Below, piece by piece: positions 32,994 to 38,967 of a DNA stretch of 38,967 bases. The translations under genes and the position numbers were made by a program. The stretch is from the NCBI GenBank assembly GCA_027618565.1, contig JAQCEQ010000024.1:1-38967 (forward strand), given 5' to 3'. Origin of the DNA: Planctomycetota bacterium (GTDB lineage Bacteria; Planctomycetota; Phycisphaerae; Phycisphaerales; SM1A02). Position 1 is the stretch's first letter, and every line of letters starts with the position of its first letter. Below the pieces are notes generated by a model. That model had not been told where the DNA came from. It saw only the letters and a program-made list of their open reading frames with translations, and did not search any database.

Positions 32994-35681
32994 ATGGCCT
33001 CCAAAGCCCCCAAGACCGCCCGTAAGACTGCCCCAAAGAAGGCGGCGACCAAGACCGCCAAGCGGTCGGCGGTGCCAAGAGCCAAGCGCTCCACCGCCCC
33101 TTCCATTGGTGGCGGAATGCAACTGGTGATCGTGGAGAGTCCGGCGAAGGCCAAGACCATCGAGAAGTACCTGGGGCCAGGGTTCGTCGTGAAGGCGTCG
33201 ATCGGCCACATCCGGGACCTCCCGGCGCGCAACCCGAAGGGAGTCAAGGCGCCCGTCCCCGGGGTGGACCTCGAGAACAACTTCGAGCCGACCTACGAAG
33301 TCAGTGAGGGTAAGGCAAAGACGGTCGCCGAGCTGAAGAAGTTGGCTAAGGCTGCTGACTGCGTCTGGTTCGCGACTGACTTGGACCGAGAGGGAGAGTC
33401 GATTGCCTGGCACTTGGCCGACCTCCTGGGGGTGGATCCACTTGAGGCCAAGCGCGTCACCTTTGATGCCATCACCAAGGACGAGATCACCGCGGCGTTT
33501 GCTAGCCCTCGCGCCATCGACATGAAGCGCGTGGAGGCGCAGCAGGCGCGACGCATTCTGGATCGCATCGTGGGATATGAAGTGTCGCCGCTCCTGTGGA
33601 AGAAAGTGGCTGGTGGGCTGAGCGCCGGACGCGTGCAGAGCGTGGCCACTCGGCTCGTGGTGGACCGCGAGCGCGAGATCGAGGCCTTCCGCCCCGATGA
33701 GCGATGGTCCATCGCCGTCCGCGCCTCCTCGCCAAGTGCTTCACCGGGCCTGGTCGGCGAGTGGACTGCCTTCATGGGTCAGCGCGACGAGCGCGGCAAG
33801 GGCCCCATCGCCCGCGAACAGTCGGCGTGGATGTCCGATCACCAGGCCATCGAGTGCGATGTCATCGACATCGTTGGAGAGCGGTTGAAGATCGAGGCTG
33901 ATTGCCAGTCCAAAGCAGACCTTGTGCCGGCGGCACTGCGTGCTGTGGAAGCCTCTGGATTGCTCAACCCACGGGCCACTGAGTTGGTAGACAAGGATGG
34001 ACTGGGTCGAGGTACCCGCGTCGTGACCGTGACCGGCGATGTGGATCCTGCGGCGCGATTCACGGTGTCCTCGATCGAGACCAGCCGGACCACCAAGCGC
34101 CCCTATCCCCCCTTCAAGACGAGCACGCTGCAGCAGGCGGCGTCCAGTCGCCTGGGCTTCCGGCCAGACCGCACGATGCGAGTCGCCCAGCGCCTCTACG
34201 AAGGCGTGAATGTCCCCGGCGTGGGCCTGGTCGGCTTGATCACCTACATGCGAACCGACTCGCTCCACCTTTCGGGCGAGGCGCTCTCCAAGGTGCGCGA
34301 CTTCATCGGCCACGAGTTTGGGGATCGATACCTGCCCGGCAAGCCCCGCTTCTACGACAAGGCCAACACGAAGGGGGCCCAAGAAGCCCACGAGGCGATC
34401 CGTCCCACGGACCCCTCCCGCACGCCCCAGTCGCTGCGTGGCACCTTGGAAGAGGAGCAATTGAAGCTCTACACGCTCATCTGGAAGTCATTCGTCTCGT
34501 GCCAGATGGTGGATGCCGAGTGGGACTCCACCGCCATTCTGCTCAAGCGCAGCGACAGGCCGGGCGCCACGCTCAAGGCTAACGGGCGCACGCTCGCCTT
34601 TGATGGCTTCTATCGCGCGGCCGGCGTGCCGACCGGCGACGAGGACCAAAATCTCCCGCCCCTCAAGGAGGGCGATGTCGTGGCACCGTTCGCCGTGGAG
34701 CCTCGGCAGTCGTTCTCGGCGCCGCCCCCCCGCTTCACGGAGGCCACGCTGGTCAAGAAGCTGGAAGAGGAAGGAATTGGCCGACCGTCCACCTACGCCA
34801 GCATCATCGGCGTGATCCTGGATCGCGGCTACGTGGAAAGCCTGGGCCGGAGCCTCGCTGCCACCGACCTGGGCATGGTGGTGACAGACCTCCTCGTGCG
34901 GGAATTTCCCGACCAGTTCATCGAGGTCGGATACACGCGCCATGTGGAGGAGGAGCTGGACGAGGTCGCCGACGGCACCATGGGCTGGCGCGAGATGCTG
35001 CGTGAGTTCTATGAGACCTTCAAGCCGACGCTGGTCCGCGCCCACGAGCACATGGTCCATACGAAGGCGGAGATGACACCGGCGCCCTACGCCTGTCCCG
35101 CCTGCGGCGCGCAGACGGGGTACCGCTTCGGGCGCAACGGGCGCTTCCTCTCCTGCCTGACCTTCCCGGAGTGCAAGTACGCGGCCCCTGTGGACCGTCG
35201 CGGTCGGCCCATGCTGCCCGAGCGTGTCGACCTCCGGTGCCCTGCCGACGGAAAGCCGATGATCCTGCGCAAGGGTCGGTTCGGTGAGTTCCTCACCAGC
35301 GAGGATTCCGACACCAGGTTCATCCTCAACATCGACAAGAAGAAGAAGATCAAGTTCCCCTCGGCGCCCCCGCTGGTCACCACGCGGAGCTGCGAGAAGT
35401 GCGGGAAGCCAATGAACCTCCGAGATGGCAAGCGCGGCCCCTGGCTTGGCTGCAGCGGGTTCCCCAAGTGCCGCGGCCGAGAGGCGTTTGCCAAGCTGCC
35501 GGATGCGGAACGATCGACACTGGAGGCGTCGCTCAAGCAGCACATGAGCGGACAGTCCCCCTTCTCGATCTCCACACTGGACGGCACTCCTGTCGCTGAA
35601 GGGACGCCGCTGGATGCGCTCCGCCTCCCTGGCGGCGTGCAGGAACTGGCGCGACACGCAAGCGCACCGATGCAGAACTGA
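32994..35681 (+). CDS. topA: DNA topoisomerase I
   Basis: The 895-residue type IA topoisomerase begins with a 41-residue Lys/Ala-rich basic tail, then the TOPRIM domain (LVIVESPAKAKTIEKYL with Glu48; ATDLDREGESIAWH), LSAGRVQSVATRLV, and the active-site Tyr418 in ITYMRTDSLHLS. QEAHEAIRPT and EEEGIGRPSTYASI follow. The C-terminus has zinc-ribbon-type repeats: one CPACG...CLTFPEC, one degenerate without a full Cys set (about 745-785), and one CEKCG...CSGFPKC. It relaxes negative supercoils. ATG 32994 includes the basic tail; Met42 is an alternative start matching shorter homologues. Confidence 0.96.
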   Translation: MASKAPKTARKTAPKKAATKTAKRSAVPRAKRSTAPSIGGGMQLVIVESPAKAKTIEKYLGPGFVVKASIGHIRDLPARNPKGVKAPVPGVDLENNFEPTYEVSEGKAKTVAELKKLAKAADCVWFATDLDREGESIAWHLADLLGVDPLEAKRVTFDAITKDEITAAFASPRAIDMKRVEAQQARRILDRIVGYEVSPLLWKKVAGGLSAGRVQSVATRLVVDREREIEAFRPDERWSIAVRASSPSASPGLVGEWTAFMGQRDERGKGPIAREQSAWMSDHQAIECDVIDIVGERLKIEADCQSKADLVPAALRAVEASGLLNPRATELVDKDGLGRGTRVVTVTGDVDPAARFTVSSIETSRTTKRPYPPFKTSTLQQAASSRLGFRPDRTMRVAQRLYEGVNVPGVGLVGLITYMRTDSLHLSGEALSKVRDFIGHEFGDRYLPGKPRFYDKANTKGAQEAHEAIRPTDPSRTPQSLRGTLEEEQLKLYTLIWKSFVSCQMVDAEWDSTAILLKRSDRPGATLKANGRTLAFDGFYRAAGVPTGDEDQNLPPLKEGDVVAPFAVEPRQSFSAPPPRFTEATLVKKLEEEGIGRPSTYASIIGVILDRGYVESLGRSLAATDLGMVVTDLLVREFPDQFIEVGYTRHVEEELDEVADGTMGWREMLREFYETFKPTLVRAHEHMVHTKAEMTPAPYACPACGAQTGYRFGRNGRFLSCLTFPECKYAAPVDRRGRPMLPERVDLRCPADGKPMILRKGRFGEFLTSEDSDTRFILNIDKKKKIKFPSAPPLVTTRSCEKCGKPMNLRDGKRGPWLGCSGFPKCRGREAFAKLPDAERSTLEASLKQHMSGQSPFSISTLDGTPVAEGTPLDALRLPGGVQELARHASAPMQN

Positions 35682-35737
35682 GCCCGGAAGCTCCGCGTCA
35701 CGCCTTCCATGGCGCAGAATTCCGGCGCTTCAGGCGC

Positions 35738-37084
35738 TCACGAATGCGACTTCGCGTGTTTGGGATAGAAGGCGATCAGCGCTGCCAGGCATGCCAGCGC
35801 CATCCACATCGGGACGCTGAAGAGCTTGGTGAAGTCCATCGATCCACCTGCGCTGGCCCATGTGCCCACGACGCCGGTCGCAAAATAGCTGCCGACGATG
35901 ATGCCAATGCCCACGATCACCAGGTTGAACAAGTTCTGCGCCGTCGCGCGAATGTCCTTCGTCGTGTGTTCGTCGACAATCATGAAGGCGACGAAGATGA
36001 AGCAGCCGAAGCAGAGCCCATGCAGGGCTACACCAAGGAGAACGGGCGCGAGGCTTGGCGCGTACGCAAACAACGCCATTCGGCCGGCATAGGCCGCCAG
36101 CCCGATGGCAAGCAGCGACTTCCTGGAGAGCCTGGTGGCCAAGATTGGCATCAGGGCCAGCACGCCGATCTCGGTCATCTGGCCGATTGTCATGAGGCCT
36201 CCTCCACCCACACCAAGGATCGAGTTGACCGTGCTGGCAAAGGAGTTGGCGGCCTCGTTGTTCGCCGCATTCTGGATGCCGCTCACGAAATCGCTGGTGA
36301 ACACGAAATAGAACTGGTGGATCATGCTCACCGGCACGGCAAGCAGGAACAGCGTCAGCAGTGGCTGGTACTTGATCTCGCCAAGAGCCTCAGCCCAAGC
36401 CAGTTTCTGCCCCCCCTTCCTGCTCGGAGGCGTGTGTGGCAGCGTGAGGGAGAACACGGCCATCACGATGCCCAGGATCGCGCTCATCTGGAACGCAAAC
36501 GCACGGCCCGAGTTCTGCTCGGCGGTGACGGCATCCTGGGCGGCCTTCAACGCGTCCCCTTCTAGCCCCGCAGCGATCGCGGGCGTGTAGTGCCGGAGGA
36601 GGACCTGCCCGACCGCAATGCCGGCGACGATCCAGCCGATCGTGCCCCACAATCGGACGGGGCCGAAGTCACGGTCCCGGTTCGGGAGGTGGGTAAACGC
36701 CAGGGAGTTGGTGAGGGCAATCGTGGGTGCGTACACAAAGCCGTACACCAGGCTCAGCACCACGAAAGTCTTGAAGTCCGCGGCATCAGCGAGCATCCAG
36801 ACCAGGATGGCTCCTAGGAAGTGCGACACCGCGAGCAACTTCTCCGTGGAGAACACGCGGTCGGCCAGTTGCCCCGCAATGAACGGACCAAAGATTGCGC
36901 CTATCGCTCCGGCGGAGAGGCAGTAGCCCGTTTCTTCGAGCGTGAATTTCCGGTGTCCCATCAGGAACGGATAGAGGATGGGCAGCCACGCTCCCCAGAT
37001 CGCGTACTGCAGGAACATCATGAACGAGAGTCGGCACTTGAGGCCGGAACCAGACACTGGCGCAGTCGCGATCGCTGAGGACAT
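35738..37084 (-). CDS. MFS transporter, nucleoside:H+ symporter-like
   Basis: A 448-residue protein with about twelve membrane helices. LSFMMFLQYAIWGAWLPIL near the N-terminus, GPFIAGQLADRVFSTEKLL (MFS loop 2-3 pattern) and RLWGTIGWIVAG match the nucleoside:proton symporter (NupG/XapB-like) group of the major facilitator superfamily. Transport of a nucleoside is inferred from family; the true substrate is unknown. AGGAGA 8 nt before the ATG at 37084 decides the start. It is convergent with topA across a 56-nt gap with no clear terminator and divergent from ispG by 67 bp. Confidence 0.88.
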   Translation of the reverse strand: MSSAIATAPVSGSGLKCRLSFMMFLQYAIWGAWLPILYPFLMGHRKFTLEETGYCLSAGAIGAIFGPFIAGQLADRVFSTEKLLAVSHFLGAILVWMLADAADFKTFVVLSLVYGFVYAPTIALTNSLAFTHLPNRDRDFGPVRLWGTIGWIVAGIAVGQVLLRHYTPAIAAGLEGDALKAAQDAVTAEQNSGRAFAFQMSAILGIVMAVFSLTLPHTPPSRKGGQKLAWAEALGEIKYQPLLTLFLLAVPVSMIHQFYFVFTSDFVSGIQNAANNEAANSFASTVNSILGVGGGGLMTIGQMTEIGVLALMPILATRLSRKSLLAIGLAAYAGRMALFAYAPSLAPVLLGVALHGLCFGCFIFVAFMIVDEHTTKDIRATAQNLFNLVIVGIGIIVGSYFATGVVGTWASAGGSMDFTKLFSVPMWMALACLAALIAFYPKHAKSHS

Positions 37085-37092
37085 GAATCGGG

Positions 37093-37098
37093 TCTCCT
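37093..37098 (-). promoter_or_regulatory. Ribosome binding site of the MFS gene
   Basis: AGGAGA on the minus strand, 8 nt before the ATG at 37084. Confidence 0.75.
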
Positions 37099-37139
37099 GT
37101 GGTCGCGGGACGATAGGCGGATTCGGGTCAGCCTGCGAG

Positions 37140-37145
37140 TAGAAT
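37140..37145 (+). promoter_or_regulatory. Possible -10 element of ispG
   Basis: TAGAAT ends 6 nt before the ispG ATG, placing the predicted start point at or next to the start codon. No good -35 lies at the usual distance and there is no Shine-Dalgarno, as seen in leaderless genes. Confidence 0.45.
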
Positions 37146-37151
37146 CATTCG

Positions 37152-38408
37152 ATGCTGCCTCGGCGTGCAACTCGACAGGTGACCGTCGGCGACGACCGGG
37201 TGGGTCGAGTGCTCATTGGCGGCTCGGCCCCGGTATCGGTCCAGACGATGTGCGCCGGCTACACCTACGACATCGACGCGTGCGTCGCCGAGATCGAGCG
37301 CTACGCCAAGGCCGGTGCGGACCTGGTGCGTGTGGCGGTGCCTGAGCGGAAGGACACTGAAGCCCTCGCCCAGATCATCCCCCAGGTGTCCGTCCCGATC
37401 GTCGCGGATGTGCACTTCCACTACCAGCGCGCGCTGGAGGCCGTGGAGTCGGGCGTCCACAAGATCCGGCTCAACCCCGGCAACATCTCCGACCGCGACC
37501 AGGTCAACGCCGTCATCGACGCATGCAAGTCCCGCGGCATCCCCATCCGGATCGGCGTCAACGAGGGGTCGATCATTGAGCGCAAGGACAAGCAGAGACG
37601 CGCGGTGGAACTGGGCCAGTATTTCGCCGGGCACAGGAGCGGCCACCTGCTGGCCATCATGATCGCCAAGCTGGAGGAGTACCTGGACATTTTCCGTGAG
37701 CGGGACTTCCACGACATCGTGATCAGCGCCAAGAGCATGGACGCAGCGCTGGTGATCGACGCGTACACGGAGATCGCCGCGCGGTTTGACTACCCGCTGC
37801 ATCTGGGGGTCACCCACGCGGGCACCCGCGACACGGGCTCGATTCGCAGCGTCGTGGCGCTTGGGTCGCTGCTCGCCAACGGCATCGGCGACACGGTGCG
37901 CATCTCCTACGCCAGCGACCACATCGACGAGGTCAAGGACGCCGCCGAGATGCTCTGCTGCTTAGGGCTGCGAGCTCGCAAGGGAGTGGAACTGGTCGCC
38001 TGCCCCACCTGCGGCCGGATCCAAGTGGACCTCTTCACCCTGGTGAAGGAAGTGGAGCGCACCCTCATGCCCCGGCTGGAGCTGCCGATGAAGGTGGCCG
38101 TGATGGGATGCATCGTGAATGGCCCGGGCGAGGCCGAGGGCGCCGATGTCGCCGTGTTCGCGGGGGATCGTCGCGGCATCATCTATGTCCAGGGCGAGCG
38201 CGTGGCCAATGTCCCGGAGCCGGAGATCCTGAATCGATTGCTCGCGGAGTGCCTCGCCTTTGAAGCCAAGGTGAAGCGAGGCGAGGCGACGCTTGGCCAA
38301 AAGGTGGTGAAAATCGTGCCTCCCGACCCGATCGGTGACCTGGGCAGCGGTCACGCTCGCATCGCGGCCGGGCTGGTGCAGCCCGTGACCGTGAGCCAGA
38401 CGCATTGA
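37152..38408 (+). CDS. ispG: 4-hydroxy-3-methylbut-2-enyl diphosphate synthase
   Basis: The 418-residue protein has an N-terminal TIM barrel (VQTMCAGYTYDIDAC, VPIVADVHFHYQRAL, KIRLNPGNISD, IRIGVNEGS) and a C-terminal iron-sulfur domain with Cys284 and Cys287 (ACPTCGR) and Cys320 (GCIVNGPGEAEGAD). These ligate the [4Fe-4S] cluster with the following Glu. It performs the next-to-last step of the MEP isoprenoid pathway, reducing MEcPP to HMBPP. The length fits the short bacterial form without the plant or planctomycete-type long insert. The start is MLPRRATRQVTVGD. Confidence 0.96.
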   Translation: MLPRRATRQVTVGDDRVGRVLIGGSAPVSVQTMCAGYTYDIDACVAEIERYAKAGADLVRVAVPERKDTEALAQIIPQVSVPIVADVHFHYQRALEAVESGVHKIRLNPGNISDRDQVNAVIDACKSRGIPIRIGVNEGSIIERKDKQRRAVELGQYFAGHRSGHLLAIMIAKLEEYLDIFRERDFHDIVISAKSMDAALVIDAYTEIAARFDYPLHLGVTHAGTRDTGSIRSVVALGSLLANGIGDTVRISYASDHIDEVKDAAEMLCCLGLRARKGVELVACPTCGRIQVDLFTLVKEVERTLMPRLELPMKVAVMGCIVNGPGEAEGADVAVFAGDRRGIIYVQGERVANVPEPEILNRLLAECLAFEAKVKRGEATLGQKVVKIVPPDPIGDLGSGHARIAAGLVQPVTVSQTH

Positions 38409-38418
38409 CCTCGCAGGC

Positions 38419-38434
38419 CGAATCGCGGGATTCG
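38419..38434. promoter_or_regulatory. Small inverted repeat just upstream of the pseudopilin promoter
   Basis: CGAATC-GCGG-GATTCG is a perfect 6-bp inverted repeat 3 nt before the TTGACA hexamer. It could be a weak ispG terminator (no T-tract) or an operator. Confidence 0.35.
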
Positions 38435-38437
38435 TGC

Positions 38438-38464
38438 TTGACAACGGCAGCACGGTCGTACACT
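38438..38464 (+). promoter_or_regulatory. Probable promoter of pseudopilin-like gene
   Basis: A perfect TTGACA (38438-38443) and TACACT (38459-38464) with a 15-bp spacer, shorter than ideal, lie 23 nt before the ATG at 38488. Confidence 0.5.
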
Positions 38465-38487
38465 TCCAATGACGCGACGGTGATGCC

Positions 38488-38967
38488 ATGAACACACGGA
38501 GCAGAGGATTTACGATCGTCGAATTGCTGGTGGTCATCGGCATCATCGCCGTGCTCTCCGGCATCGTCATGACTGCTGTCTTCCGTGGCGTGGCGCAGAG
38601 CAAGAAGACCCGAGAGCTCAACCGGCTCCGGCAGATCCACCTCGGCTGGACCCTCTACGGCAACAACAACAACGATGCGTGCATGCCCGGATTCGTGGAC
38701 GAGGGCGTCCAGACGGCATGGAGATTGAAGTACCGATTCCAGAGCGGCGACGATGTCCCGGCCGTGCTGGCGCAGACCTACACCTGGCGGCTGGCGGGGT
38801 ACATCGGGTTCGCCTTGGACCCGGTTCTGGGCAACCGTGAGGACTACCAGCTCAACCTGGACTCGAGCGTGTTCTTGCCGCCCGATGTCCCGGTGGCCTT
38901 GCCGATTGAGATTCTTCCCGGGCTTGGATTGGCTGGTGCCGGTGCGGCCTTTCAACCTGGATTTGGC
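38488..38967 (+). CDS. Type II secretion/type IV pseudopilin-like protein (3' partial)
   Basis: The visible 160 residues begin MNTRSRG^FTIVELLVVIGII, a class III signal with prepilin-peptidase site after Gly7, Phe at +1 and the conserved Glu at +5, followed by the hydrophobic assembly helix (about 8-30). A short helix (RGVAQSKKTRELNRLRQIHLGW) leads into a variable C-terminal region with no recognised motif. No stop is reached before the window ends. This N-terminus is frequent in Planctomycetota proteins with DUF1559-like or pseudopilin-like tails; which group this belongs to cannot be judged from the part present. Confidence 0.85.
   Translation, partial: MNTRSRGFTIVELLVVIGIIAVLSGIVMTAVFRGVAQSKKTRELNRLRQIHLGWTLYGNNNNDACMPGFVDEGVQTAWRLKYRFQSGDDVPAVLAQTYTWRLAGYIGFALDPVLGNREDYQLNLDSSVFLPPDVPVALPIEILPGLGLAGAGAAFQPGFG

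Overview
The window is a GC-rich, gene-dense bacterial chromosome segment. Several traits point to Planctomycetota, probably class Phycisphaerae; this is inference from gene content, since no rRNA is present. The traits are large Cys-rich secreted proteins ending in paired dockerin-like 'DGADLAxxLGxWG' motifs, a SecA enlarged to 1343 residues with a SEC-C tail, a GlmU-like nucleotidyltransferase/acyltransferase beside mreBCD, a type II pseudopilin N-terminus, and weak or absent Shine-Dalgarno sites before many genes. The three tRNA genes do not encode CCA.

Layout. 1-4370: two adjacent secreted Cys-rich modular proteins, the first cut by the window edge, separated by a clear intrinsic terminator. 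4315-9380: acyl-CoA synthetase, SPOR lipoprotein, group II truncated globin, exported helical-repeat protein and a class V aminotransferase, in alternating orientation with overlapping 3' ends. 9502-11377: an uncertain reading frame, lexA, trpA, and a tRNA(CAU) lying 12 nt before trpA. 11448-16082: a small exported reading frame, secA, and tRNA-Lys. 16135-17193: a zinc-ribbon membrane protein and a thioredoxin-fold protein whose start codons overlap head to head, then tRNA-Asp with its own promoter and terminator. 17298-31916: a co-directional minus-strand run of thirteen genes (pgk, TlpA-like, rpe, accD, lnt fused to a lipoprotein, coiled-coil protein, 59-residue membrane protein, mreB, mreC, mreD, glmU-like, polA) with many 4-8 nt overlaps. 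Counting the products rather than the reading frames, the fused lnt supplies two. 31944-38967: miaA, topA, a nucleoside-symporter-like MFS protein, ispG and the start of a pseudopilin-like gene.

The housekeeping genes serve envelope growth (mreBCD, GlmU-like, Lnt, AccD, SecA), central metabolism (Pgk, Rpe, TrpA, IspG), and DNA or RNA upkeep (PolA, TopA, LexA, MiaA).

The most unusual features are: (1) an apolipoprotein N-acyltransferase continuous with a lipobox and a HEAT-like domain, which looks like a polyprotein; (2) a five-fold W-x4-[FLY]-G repeat in the SecA helical-wing region; (3) a small signal-bearing reading frame in the secM position before secA, ending in W-x3-GRAAAPPP; (4) six copies of an eight-Cys module in two neighbouring secreted proteins.
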